Source: Citricoccus alkalitolerans
GTDB taxonomy: Bacteria; Actinomycetota; Actinomycetes; Actinomycetales; Micrococcaceae
DNA length: 64,000 nucleotides
Assembly: GCF_039528175.1 (NCBI RefSeq)
Contig: NZ_BAAALH010000001.1
Location: 372,001-436,000, forward strand
Reading direction: 5' to 3'
The notes beneath the pieces were generated by a model that searched no databases, was not told the DNA's origin, and worked only from the letters and a program-made list of their open reading frames with translations. Positions 34,735-43,141 of this stretch are shown here, piece by piece; position 1 is the first letter of the stretch, and each line of letters opens with the position of its first letter. Made by a program: the position numbers and the translations under genes.

Positions 34735-35646
34735 ATGATCGAGACCCCTGCCCCGCGCTCCGCGAACACCTTCGGCACCGTTGTCCCCGCCATGGTCACC
34801 CCCTTCACGGACGACGGCGGCCTGGACCTGGACTCGGCCCAGAAACTGGCGAACCACCTCGTGGACGAGGGTGCCGACGGGCTGGTCATCACCGGCACCA
34901 CCGGGGAGACCTCGACCCTGCTGGACGAGGAGAACGTTGCCATGTTCGAGGCTGTGGTGGAGGCCGTCGGGGGGCGAGCCAAGGTCATCGCCGGCACCGG
35001 CATGAATGACACGGGGCACTCGGTGCACCTGTCCCAGCTGGCCGCCAAGACCGGCGTCGACGGCCTGCTGCTGGTCACGCCGTACTACAACAAGCCCAAC
35101 CAGGCCGGTATCCGGGCACACTTCGAGACCATCGCCTCCGCCACCGACCTTCCGGTCATGCTCTACGACATTCCGGGGCGCTCGGTCATGCCGATCAACC
35201 CGGACACCATCATCGCGCTGGCCCAGCACCCGAACATCGCGGCCCTCAAGGACGCCAAGGGCGACTTCCAGTCCACCACCCTGGTGGCGGCGAACACGGA
35301 CCTGGACATCTACTCGGGCGAGGACTCCCTGACCATGCCGCTCATGACCCTGGGTGCCGTGGGCGTGGTCTCCGTGACCGCCCACGTGGCCACGCGGCTG
35401 TACCGGCAGATGGTGGACGCCATGCTCGCCGGCGACCTGGCAGCGGCCCAAGCACTGCACTTCGAGCTGGATCCGTACCAGCGGGCGGTGATGACGCACA
35501 TCCAGGGGGCCGTCTCCGCCAAGACGATCCTGAACTGGCAGGGCCTCCTGCCGAACTCCGTGGTCCGCCTCCCGCTCGTGGAGGCCACCGAGGAGGAGAG
35601 GACCATCATCCGGGCCGACCTCGCGGAGGCCGGACTCACCTTCTAG
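34735..35646 (+). CDS. dapA: 4-hydroxy-tetrahydrodipicolinate synthase
   Basis: Condenses pyruvate and aspartate semialdehyde, the first committed step of lysine/DAP synthesis. 303-residue TIM barrel: TFGTVVPAMVTPFTDDGGLD, GTTGETSTLLDEE, the catalytic Tyr region LLLVTPYYNKPNQAG, YDIPGRSVM and the Schiff-base Lys in ALKDAKGDF. Start at ATG 34735 by homology and by the -10 box just upstream. The stop is 15 bases before the RNase J gene, the frequent dapA-rnj pairing of actinobacteria. Confidence 0.96.
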   Translation: MIETPAPRSANTFGTVVPAMVTPFTDDGGLDLDSAQKLANHLVDEGADGLVITGTTGETSTLLDEENVAMFEAVVEAVGGRAKVIAGTGMNDTGHSVHLSQLAAKTGVDGLLLVTPYYNKPNQAGIRAHFETIASATDLPVMLYDIPGRSVMPINPDTIIALAQHPNIAALKDAKGDFQSTTLVAANTDLDIYSGEDSLTMPLMTLGAVGVVSVTAHVATRLYRQMVDAMLAGDLAAAQALHFELDPYQRAVMTHIQGAVSAKTILNWQGLLPNSVVRLPLVEATEEERTIIRADLAEAGLTF

Positions 35647-35661
35647 AAGGGACCGAACCCC

Positions 35662-37347
35662 ATGGCACCAGGCTCCCGCCTGTCCACTCCACCCGCGCTG
35701 AAGCCCGGCACCTGCCGCATCGTCCCCCTCGGTGGCCTCGGCGAGGTGGGGCGCAACATGACCGTCTTCGAACTGGACGGCAAGATCCTCATCGTCGATT
35801 GCGGCGTGCTCTTCCCCGAGGAACACCAGCCCGGCGTGGACCTGATCCTGCCGGACTTCAGCTATATCGAGGACCGCCTCGACGACGTGGTCGGAGTGGT
35901 GCTGACCCACGGCCACGAGGACCATATCGGCGCCGTGCCGTACCTGTTGCGGCTGAAGGCGGACATCCCGCTGATCGGCTCCACCCTGACTCTGGCCCTG
36001 ATCGAGGCCAAACTCGAGGAGCACCGGATCCGTCCGCTCACCCTCACCGTCACGGAGGGGGACACCGAGCATCTCGGCCCCTTCGAATGCGAGTTCGTGG
36101 CCGTCAACCACTCCATCCCGGACGCACTCGCGGTGGCCATCAAGACGCAGGCCGGCACCATCCTGCACACCGGCGACTTCAAGATGGATCAGTTGCCGTT
36201 GGACGGCCGCATCACGGACCTGCGGGCCTTCGCCCGTCTGGGGGAGGACGGCGTGGACCTGTTCCTCACCGACTCCACGAATGCGGAGGTCCCCGGGTTC
36301 ACCACCACGGAGAAGGAGATCGGCTCCGTCCTGGAGGGCCTGATGGCCCGGGCCAGCCAGCGCGTCATCGTGGCCTCGTTCGCCTCCCACGTGCACCGCA
36401 TCCAGCAGGTCCTGGACGCCGCCCACCAGCACGGCCGCAAGGTCTGCTTCGTGGGACGGTCCATGGTGCGCAACATGGGCATCGCCGCGAAGCTCGGCTA
36501 CCTCAAGGTGCCGGAGGGCATTCTGGTGGACCTCAAACAGGTGGACCAGCTGCCGGACGACCGGGTGGTGCTGATGTGCACCGGCTCCCAGGGCGAACCC
36601 ATGGCCGCGCTGTCACGGATGGCCAACGGCGACCACCGCATCCAGCTCAATGCCGGCGACCTCGTGATCCTGGCCTCGTCCCTGATCCCCGGCAACGAGA
36701 CCTCCGTGTTCCGGGTGGTCAACGGACTGATGAAGCTCGGTGCCGAGGTGGTCCACAAGGGCATGGCCCAGGTCCACGTCTCCGGCCACGCCTCCCAGGG
36801 CGAGCTACTCTACTGCTACAACATCGTCAAACCCACCCACGTGATGCCCGTCCACGGTGAGACGCGCCACCTGATCGCGAACGGCAAGATCGCCGAGTCG
36901 ACGGGGGTGCCGAGCGAGAACGTCCTGCTCACCGAGGACGGTTCCGTGGTGGATCTCACGGACGGCGTGGCGCGGATGACCGGCCAGGTGGAGTGCGGAT
37001 TCGTCTACGTGGACGGTTCCTCGATCGGCGAGATCACGGATGCCGACCTCAAGGACCGCCAGGTGCTGGGTGAGGAGGGATTCATCTCGATCATCTCCGT
37101 GGTCAACCGCCAGACCGGCACCATCGTGTCAGGCCCGGACATCCACGCCCGTGGCGTCGCGGAGGACGACTCGGTGTTCGACGAGGTCAAACTCAAGATC
37201 GCCCGCGCGCTCGAGGAGGCCGTGCAGTCCAACGCGGACCACACCACACACCAGCTCCAGCAGGTGGTCCGCCGCGTCATCGGCACGTGGGTCAATCGCA
37301 AGCTGCGCCGCCGGCCGATGATCGTCCCGGTCGTCCTGGAGGCCTGA
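35662..37347 (+). CDS. rnj: Ribonuclease J
   Basis: Metallo-beta-lactamase/beta-CASP RNase with endo- and 5'-3' exonuclease activity for mRNA decay and rRNA maturation. 561 residues: CRIVPLGGLGEVGRNMTVFE, zinc motif HGHEDHIG (His83, His85, Asp87, His88), HTGDFKMDQ, beta-CASP segments (FVGRSMVRNM, CTGSQGEPMAALSRMANGDH, HVSGHASQGEL), HVMPVHGE, and a C-terminal RNA-binding domain. AAGG before the ATG. Coupled to dapA by a short spacer. Confidence 0.96.
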   Translation: MAPGSRLSTPPALKPGTCRIVPLGGLGEVGRNMTVFELDGKILIVDCGVLFPEEHQPGVDLILPDFSYIEDRLDDVVGVVLTHGHEDHIGAVPYLLRLKADIPLIGSTLTLALIEAKLEEHRIRPLTLTVTEGDTEHLGPFECEFVAVNHSIPDALAVAIKTQAGTILHTGDFKMDQLPLDGRITDLRAFARLGEDGVDLFLTDSTNAEVPGFTTTEKEIGSVLEGLMARASQRVIVASFASHVHRIQQVLDAAHQHGRKVCFVGRSMVRNMGIAAKLGYLKVPEGILVDLKQVDQLPDDRVVLMCTGSQGEPMAALSRMANGDHRIQLNAGDLVILASSLIPGNETSVFRVVNGLMKLGAEVVHKGMAQVHVSGHASQGELLYCYNIVKPTHVMPVHGETRHLIANGKIAESTGVPSENVLLTEDGSVVDLTDGVARMTGQVECGFVYVDGSSIGEITDADLKDRQVLGEEGFISIISVVNRQTGTIVSGPDIHARGVAEDDSVFDEVKLKIARALEEAVQSNADHTTHQLQQVVRRVIGTWVNRKLRRRPMIVPVVLEA

Positions 37348-37382
37348 GGCACCGGACCGGCGGTACAGCGGGGCGCTGCCGC

Positions 37383-37502
37383 TCAGTACCGCGGCGTCCA
37401 AGGGCCCGCGGGCCTTCGGCGGGTCAGGGTGTAGACCACGGCGGCCGCGATGAAGGCCAGCACGAAGGCGACGGCGGCCGCGGCCAGGGGGAGGGTCGCC
37501 AT
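37383..37502 (-). CDS. Candidate small single-pass membrane protein
   Basis: 39 residues antisense within the rnj-ftsK spacer: MATLPLAAAAVAFVLAFIAA begins a single hydrophobic helix, followed by TLTRRRPAGPW, a positive-inside end. Nearly all third codon positions are G or C. AGGGG lies eight bases before the ATG, and TAGGCT (37536-37531 on this strand) is a -10 box giving a leader of about 20 nt. A GTG at 37526 would extend it by eight residues. No family known; expression is inferred. Confidence 0.5.
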   Translation of the reverse strand: MATLPLAAAAVAFVLAFIAAAVVYTLTRRRPAGPWTPRY

Positions 37503-37548
37503 CGCCGGAACCCCTGTGTTGGTCACGGACAGCCTACGGCGACGCCGG

Positions 37549-37554
37549 TACCCT
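37549..37554 (+). promoter_or_regulatory. -10 box of ftsK, leaderless start
   Basis: TACCCT is seven bases before ATG 37562. The divergent -10 of the candidate small membrane protein is only 13 bases away. Confidence 0.4.
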
Positions 37555-37561
37555 ACGTAGC

Positions 37562-40500
37562 ATGGCGACCCGTACTTCCCCGACGCGTTCGCAGTCCAGC
37601 CGGTCCTCGACCTCCTCCGCCCGCAAGGGTGCGGAGCCGAAGTCGGCGAAGTCGTCTGCGCGCCCGTCCGGCACCACCCAGCGCAACCGCAGCGCGCCCG
37701 AACCCGCCCCCCAGCCGGCGGGCAACCTGTTCGTGCGCGCGGCACGCGGGTTCTGGATGGCCCTGGCCACGCCGATCGGCGCCGGTGTGCGCAAGGTCGG
37801 CCGCGACGCAAGGATCGAACCAGAGGACCGCCGCGACGGCACCGGATTCTTCCTCGTGGCCCTCGCCTTCGTCATCGGCTCCGTGGAATGGTGGGGCCTG
37901 CGCGGCACCCCGGGCTACGGCACCGTGGTCCACAACGTGGCCGCCGGTACCCTCGGCTGGGCCGCCCTGCTCTTCCCAGCCGTGCTGTTCATCATCGCGA
38001 TCCGGTACTTCCGCACGCCACAGGAGCACCGGGACAACGGCCGCATCTCCATCGGCCTGCTGGTCATGCTGATCGGTGCCACCGGGATCGCCCACCTCGT
38101 GGCAGGCCTGCCCGCCGTGGCCGATTCCTTCGAGAACCTCCTGGCCGGGGGAGGCCTGGTCGGTTACCTCGCCACCACCCCGCTGGCCTCCCTGTTGACG
38201 CCCTGGCCCGTGTGGGCCCTGATGGTCGTCCTGGTCCTCTTCGGGCTACTGATCGTCACTGCAACCCCGGTGGGCCAGATCCCGCAGCGCACGCGGGCCG
38301 CCTATGCCTGGCTCACCGGCCAGCCCGACGGCGGCGTTGCCACCGAGCGCCCGGAACGCACCGCCCGCGGTGCCCGCGCAAGCCGGGCCGACCGGGACGG
38401 AGAGGACGAGCATGATCAGTCCTACCTGACGCAGCACGAGCGGAACCACGCCGGCACGCCGGACAAGCAGGCGAAGAAGAAGCGCAAGGGCACCCGGCTC
38501 TTCGGGCGTGACGACGAACAGCCGACCGCGGTCCTGGACCAGAACGGTGATCCGGTCACCACCACGGAGGCCTACGAGACCGCCGTGATCGGCGATGCCG
38601 ACCCTGCCGGGAACCCAGTCGAGCACCCTGACGCTGCCTCCGCGGCGACCCCCGCTGAGGCCGGGCCCTCCAGCCCGGCCGTGCCGCCGGGTGTCCGGCG
38701 GCCGACCGCCGGGGGANNNNNNNNNNNNNNNNNNNNNNNNGGAACTGGCCATCGCCCGTGTCAAGGAGGCGGCCGGCGTCGGCCCCGATGCCCCCGCCGG
38801 TCCGGCGACCGAACCGATCGGCACTGTGCCGCCGGCGATGCCGGAAACAGCACCGGCAGCGGCCGTGAAGGCGAGCCCGGTGGCCCGGCCGGCCGAGCTG
38901 CCCCCCATGCCAGCACGCTCGGAGCAGCTGCACCTGGGTGGGGACATCACCTACACCCTGCCTGACTCGGCCCTGCTGCCAGCCGGTCCGCCGCACAAGG
39001 ACCGCACCGAGGCCAATGATGCCGTGGTGGCCGCCCTGACCTCCACGCTGGACCAGTTCAAGGTCGACGCCGAGGTCACCGGGTTCTCCCGCGGCCCCAC
39101 GGTCACCCGCTACGAGATTGAGCTTGCGCCGGGCACCAAGGTGGAGAAGGTCACGGCCCTGTCCAAGAACATCTCGTATGCCGTGGCGTCCTCGGATGTG
39201 CGCATCCTCTCACCGATCCCGGGCAAGTCCGCCATCGGCATCGAGATCCCGAACGCGGACAAGGAGGTCGTCGCCCTGGGCGACGTGCTCCGCTCCAACG
39301 CCGCACGCAAGACCGACCATCCGATGGTGATGGGTGTCGGCAAGGACGTCGAGGGGGGTTTCGTCATGGCCAACCTCGCCAAGATGCCGCACATGCTCGT
39401 GGCCGGTGCCACCGGTGCCGGCAAGTCCTCATTCGTGAACTCGATGATCACCTCGATCCTGATGCGGTCCACGCCGGACGAGGTCCGCATGGTCATGGTG
39501 GACCCCAAGCGCGTGGAGCTCACCGCGTACGAGGGCGTCCCACATCTGGTCACCCCCATCATCACGAGCCCGAAGAAGGCGGCGGAGGCCCTGCAGTGGG
39601 TCGTGCGCGAGATGGACACGCGCTATGACGACCTGGCGGCCTTCGGCTACAAGCACGTGGACGACTTCAACAAGGCGATCCGCGCCGGCAAGGTCAACCT
39701 CCCGCCGGACTCCAAGCGCGTGCTCAAGCCCTATCCGTACCTGCTGGTGATCGTGGACGAGCTCGCGGACCTGATGATGGTGGCCCCGCGGGACGTCGAG
39801 GACGCGATCGTCCGCATCACCCAGCTCGCCCGCGCCGCCGGCATCCACCTGGTGTTGGCCACCCAGCGGCCGTCGGTGGACGTGGTCACCGGCCTCATCA
39901 AGGCCAACGTTCCCTCACGGATGGCCTTCGCCACCTCGTCAGTCACGGACTCCCGAGTGGTCCTGGACCAGCCCGGTGCCGAGAAGCTGCTCGGCCAGGG
40001 TGACGCCCTGTTCCTGCCGATGGGCAAGTCCAAGCCGATGCGCGTCCAGGGCGCGTGGGTCAACGAGTCCGAGATCCACGCGGTCGTGGAGCACGTCAAG
40101 ACCCAGATGACCGCGCAGTACCGTCAAGACGTGGTCCCGGAGAAGACCGAGAAGGTCATCGACGAGGACATTGGGGACGACATGGACCTGCTGCTGCAGG
40201 CCACTGAGCTTGTGGTCACCACGCAGTTCGGCTCCACCTCCATGCTGCAGCGCAAGCTGCGCGTCGGTTTCGCCAAGGCCGGGCGACTCATGGACCTGAT
40301 GGAGTCCCGTGGCGTCGTCGGCGCCTCGGAGGGTTCCAAGGCCCGCGACGTGCTGGTGAAGCCCGATGACCTGGCCGACCTGCTGGCCACCATCCGCGGA
40401 GACAGCCCGCCGGCCGCGGCCCCGAGTGAGGACGCGCCGGAGGCCTACGCCGAGGATGTGGTGCACGCGGACGGGATGGGCACCTCTGACGGCATCGACA

Positions 40501-40781
40501 GCGACGATCACGTCGGCGGCACCGGCGGCACCCGCGGAACCGACCAGGCGCTCGCTGCGTATCCGGAGATGCCTCAGCGCTCCGGCCAGGCACCATCGGA
40601 CCAGGAACTGGTGCGCGGGTCCCTGCCGGCGGAGGCCTCCGATCCGCAGGCTTCCGACTACGGCCGTGACCTGGTGGCGGACGATCTCGCCTCCCGCCCC
40701 GCGGCGGACGAATGGTACGACGAGGATGGTGGCGAGGACGGCGAAGGCTCCGAGGACGCGTGGCACCTCACCGGCCGGTGA
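37562..40781 (+). CDS. ftsK: DNA translocase FtsK (interrupted by assembly gap)
   Basis: Septal DNA pump that clears chromosomes and activates XerCD. The N-terminal part (37562-38716) has a basic Ser-rich start and four membrane segments (e.g. FFLVALAFVIGSVEWWG, GLLVMLIGATGIAHLVAGL), then a charged linker. A run of N at 38717-38740 falls in the linker, and the frame after it differs by one, so the true gap is not 24 bases. After the gap come the alpha/beta motor domains with Walker A GATGAGKSS (39405-39431), Walker B LLVIVDELADLMMV and ATQRPSVDVVTG, and the C-terminal gamma DNA-reading domain (TTQFGSTSMLQRKLRVGFAKAGRLMDLME). I treat it as one intact gene with a sequencing gap. Confidence 0.93.
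38717..38740. other. Assembly gap (24 N) inside ftsK
   Basis: A run of 24 undetermined bases. The coding frame changes across it; for ftsK to be continuous the real length must leave remainder 2 when divided by 3. The flanks are GC-rich and encode an Ala/Pro-rich linker, which explains the failure to assemble. Confidence 0.97.
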
Positions 40782-40787
40782 GATCCG

Positions 40788-40793
40788 TAGACT
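40788..40793 (+). promoter_or_regulatory. -10 box of pgsA, leaderless start
   Basis: TAGACT is six bases before ATG 40800, without any ribosome site between them. Confidence 0.5.
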
Positions 40794-40799
40794 GCACGC

Positions 40800-41402
40800 A
40801 TGAGTGAGAACTGGAACCTGCCCAACCTCCTGACGGCCGTCAGGATTGTCATGGTCCCGTTCTTCATCTGGACCCTCGTGGCCGGAGGTCCTTCGGGTGA
40901 GGACTCGACAGCCCTGCGCTGGGTGGCCTTCGCCCTGTTCGCCGTGGCCATCTACACCGACAAGCTGGATGGCGACATCGCCCGGTCCCGGGGACTGGTC
41001 ACCAGCTTCGGCAAGATCGCCGATCCCATCGCGGACAAGCTCCTCACCGGTTCTGCCTTCATCGTGCTCTCCCTGCTGGGAGAGCTCTGGTGGTGGGTGA
41101 CCGTGTTGATCCTCGTCCGTGAGTGGGGCATCACGCTGATGCGCCTGATGGTGCTGAAGCACGGCGTCATGCCAGCCTCCCGGGGCGGCAAGCTCAAGAC
41201 CGTGCTCCAGGCCGCGGCCCTGCTGTGGCTGTTGGCCCCCCTCGGCCCGGTGCTGGGGGACTGGTGGCTGTGGGCCGGTTGGATCCTGATGGCCGCCGCC
41301 CTCGTGGTCACCCTCGTCACCGGAGCCGACTACGTCCTCAAGGGTCTGCGGCTGCGTCGGGACTCCCTCGCCGCCGAGTCCAGCCAATCCAGCCGAGATT
41401 GA
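40800..41402 (+). CDS. pgsA: CDP-diacylglycerol--glycerol-3-phosphate 3-phosphatidyltransferase
   Basis: Membrane enzyme making phosphatidylglycerol phosphate. 200 residues with WNLPNLLTAVRIVMVPFF at the N terminus and the CDP-alcohol phosphotransferase motif DG-x2-AR-x8-G-x3-D-x3-D in DGDIARSRGLVTSFGKIADP IADK; several membrane helices follow. Located ftsK-pgsA-pncC-clgR exactly as in mycobacteria (pgsA3). Confidence 0.94.
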   Translation: MSENWNLPNLLTAVRIVMVPFFIWTLVAGGPSGEDSTALRWVAFALFAVAIYTDKLDGDIARSRGLVTSFGKIADPIADKLLTGSAFIVLSLLGELWWWVTVLILVREWGITLMRLMVLKHGVMPASRGGKLKTVLQAAALLWLLAPLGPVLGDWWLWAGWILMAAALVVTLVTGADYVLKGLRLRRDSLAAESSQSSRD

Positions 41403-41415
41403 ACCGGCTGACCGG

Positions 41416-41943
41416 GTGAAACGGGACGAGCCGATGGAACCGGCCGAATGGGTCGATGCGGAGAACCTGCCGGCCGCCGTCGTGCAATTGTTGATCCACC
41501 GGGATCTGACGATCGCCACCGCGGAATCCCTGACCGCCGGACTGCTGGCGGCCACCCTGGCCGAGGTGCCCGGGGCGTCCGGGACGCTGCAGGGCGGCGT
41601 GGTGGCGTACCAGAACCACGTCAAGGAGCGGTTGCTCGGCGTGGACCCGAGCCTGCTTGCCCGGGTCGGCGCCGTGGACGCGGAGGTGGCCCGGCAGATG
41701 GCCGAGGGTGCCCGCCACGTGACGGGCTCCGACGTCGGGATCTCCACGACCGGCGTGGCCGGGCCGGACGCCCATCAGGGCAAGCCGGTGGGCACGGTCT
41801 ACGTGGGGCTGGCCGGCATGCCGGGCCACGCCGAGCCGGAGGCCGTGCTGTTGCGCCTTGAGGGAAACCGCGAGGCGATCCGGCGGGGCACGGTCCGCCG
41901 GGGATTGCAGATGGTTCAGGCGCGTCTGACCCGGTGGACATGA
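41416..41943 (+). CDS. pncC: CinA C-terminal family nicotinamide-nucleotide amidase
   Basis: Deamidates NMN in the pyridine nucleotide salvage cycle. 175 residues with the family motifs TIATAESLTAGLLAATLAEVPGAS, GGVVAYQNHVKERLLGV and STTGVAGPDAHQGKPVGTVYVG. Lacks the N-terminal MoaB-like domain of full CinA. GTG 41416 or ATG 41434 may be the start. Lies 13 bases after pgsA, so in one transcript. Confidence 0.92.
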   Translation: MKRDEPMEPAEWVDAENLPAAVVQLLIHRDLTIATAESLTAGLLAATLAEVPGASGTLQGGVVAYQNHVKERLLGVDPSLLARVGAVDAEVARQMAEGARHVTGSDVGISTTGVAGPDAHQGKPVGTVYVGLAGMPGHAEPEAVLLRLEGNREAIRRGTVRRGLQMVQARLTRWT

Positions 41944-41946
41944 CAT

Positions 41947-42012
41947 TTGCGTCACGGAACGCGAGAGATGTGTCCGCGCGCTTGCCTCCGGGTCCGGGGT
42001 TGTCGGTAGGCT
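41947..42012 (+). promoter_or_regulatory. clgR promoter region
   Basis: TAGGCT (42007-42012) is a -10 box. Upstream, TTGCGT (41947-41952) and ACGCGA (41959-41964) make a near-perfect inverted repeat that may be a regulator site. Transcription from about 42019 gives a leader of about 140 nt before clgR and begins exactly at an ATG. Confidence 0.45.
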
Positions 42013-42018
42013 GGGAGC

Positions 42019-42159
42019 ATGCCGCGCAGTCAGCTGGGAATCGGCTGGGAATCCAATGATGGGCGGCCGGCCGGGGAACAAAAACCGGCCTGGTCACCGT
42101 TGTACGCACCAGTTGGCCTGAACGGCCACTCCCAGTACCCACTCAGGAGAAGACAGTAG
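42019..42159 (+). CDS. Candidate leaderless short ORF upstream of clgR
   Basis: 46 codons beginning MPRSQLGIGWES and ending YPLRRRQ, starting six bases after the -10 box TAGGCT, the same spacing as at many genes here. The stop is two bases before the ATG of clgR, so reading it would deliver ribosomes to clgR. Composition is not membrane-like and no family is known. It could be a regulatory leader peptide or merely an untranslated leader. Confidence 0.35.
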   Translation: MPRSQLGIGWESNDGRPAGEQKPAWSPLYAPVGLNGHSQYPLRRRQ

Positions 42160-42161
42160 AC

Positions 42162-42614
42162 ATGATGAAGCATCCGGTAACCATCAACGGCATCACCCGT
42201 TGGCTGGAAACCGGGGAAAACGTCCCAACCGACTCCCTCGAGACCAAGGAGCACGCCGTGCCAGTCCTTCGCCAGGAAATCGGAGACGTCCTGCGTGACG
42301 TCCGCCAGCGCCAGCGCCGCACGCTCCGCGAGGTCTCCCACCATGCGCGGGTCTCTCTCGGCTACCTGTCCGAGGTCGAGCGCGGACAGAAGGAAGCCTC
42401 CTCGGAGCTACTGTCCTCGATCTGCAGCGCCCTGAACGTCCCCATGTCCCTGATGCTGCGCGAGGTCTCGGACCGCATCGCCCTCCAGGAGGGAGTGCAC
42501 ATCCCGGACACCGTCCCCGTGGACCTCGAGAGCCGTTTCGCTCCCGAGGAGTTCGGTGCCCGCATCCCGGACGAGGTCCCGGATGACTTCGGCCAGCTCG
42601 CCGGCAGCCACTGA
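42162..42614 (+). CDS. clgR: ClgR-type XRE transcriptional regulator
   Basis: Helix-turn-helix activator of Clp protease and stress genes in actinobacteria. The core VLRQEIGDVLRDVRQRQRRTLREVSHHARVSLGYLSEVERGQKEASSELLSSICSALN is nearly family consensus. The ATG at 42162 follows CAGGAGAAGAC and gives 150 residues; a GTG at 42258 with AAGGAG six bases upstream would give 118 residues, close to the mycobacterial length. The intervening codons look coding, so I keep the longer form but am unsure. Position between pgsA/pncC and recA confirms identity. The C-terminal LAGSH is not a classic Clp degron. Confidence 0.9.
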   Translation: MMKHPVTINGITRWLETGENVPTDSLETKEHAVPVLRQEIGDVLRDVRQRQRRTLREVSHHARVSLGYLSEVERGQKEASSELLSSICSALNVPMSLMLREVSDRIALQEGVHIPDTVPVDLESRFAPEEFGARIPDEVPDDFGQLAGSH

Positions 42615-42627
42615 CCAAGACCGCAGC

Positions 42628-42661
42628 GCAGGACCGCAGACCCTCGGGACTGCGGTCCTGC
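42628..42661 (+). terminator. Terminator after clgR
   Basis: A 12-bp perfect stem, GCAGGACCGCAG (42628-42639) with CTGCGGTCCTGC (42650-42661), loop of ten bases, no U tail. Confidence 0.65.
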
Positions 42662-42689
42662 TGCCGTGAGTAGACGGGAAGGTCCAGAG

Positions 42690-42920
42690 ATGAAGCACAG
42701 TGAGTTCCGCCGGTTGATGGACGATGAGTTCGGCCCCGGCAATGCCGGCGTGATCGCGGCGACCCTCGTGCTGCCGTCCCTCCTGGAGACCGCAGACCGG
42801 GCCCTTGACGCCGGCGAGGACCCGCGGCGCGTGTGGCTCGACGTCTGCGACCTTCAGGGTGTCCCCGAGGGACGCCGCCTCGGACGCGACCTGCCGGTGC
42901 GGGACCGCGCCCAGGGCTGA
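42690..42920 (+). CDS. DUF3046 family protein
   Basis: 76-residue actinobacterial protein of the DUF3046 family, always near recA (Rv2738c in Mycobacterium). Seen: MKHSEFRRLMDDEFG, GNAGVIAATLVLPSLLETADRALDAGEDPRRVWLDVCDLQGVPEGRR. ATG 42690 has GGGAAGG seven bases upstream; a GTG at 42666 is a weaker alternative. Function unknown. Confidence 0.9.
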   Translation: MKHSEFRRLMDDEFGPGNAGVIAATLVLPSLLETADRALDAGEDPRRVWLDVCDLQGVPEGRRLGRDLPVRDRAQG

Positions 42921-42957
42921 GCCGTGAGAGCTATGGGGACACGCCGAGACCGGGCTC

Positions 42958-42987
42958 TTCGAAAACATCTTCGAACGGCGGTAGGCT
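42958..42987 (+). promoter_or_regulatory. LexA box and -10 box of recA
   Basis: TTCGAA-AACATC-TTCGAA (42958-42975) is a symmetrical site matching the actinobacterial SOS box TCGAAC-N4-GTTCGA in 10 of 12 bases. TAGGCT (42982-42987) follows six bases later as a -10 box, so LexA bound here would block RNA polymerase. The leader to recA is about 150 nt with no other gene. Confidence 0.7.
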
Positions 42988-43141
42988 CCTCCACAGGACA
43001 TGAACCGCGGCACGCCCCGGGCATGTCATCCACAGCACCAGCGGCGTTCCGCTAACCTGTCCGGGCGGTCCAGTAGGTTCGTCATCAGTACAGGGGAACG
43101 GCTCGAAGGCCGCCCGCCACCAGCACACGTAGGGGTGAACC

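Noticed and set aside
34627..36432. Long minus-strand open frame continuing upstream of the DUF418 gene, antisense to dapA and rnj
   Set aside because: Protein is low-complexity Gly/His/Gln-rich with no family features; such antisense frames are common in GC-rich genes, and dapA and rnj on the plus strand are certain.
38595..38965. Frameshifted or split ftsK pseudogene
   Set aside because: The frame change coincides with a run of N; both halves are intact and conserved, so an assembly gap explains it.
41956..41983. ECF sigma promoter (GGAAC ... GTT) before clgR
   Set aside because: GGAAC is present, but no GTT occurs at 16-18 bases; TAGGCT at 42007 is a better -10.
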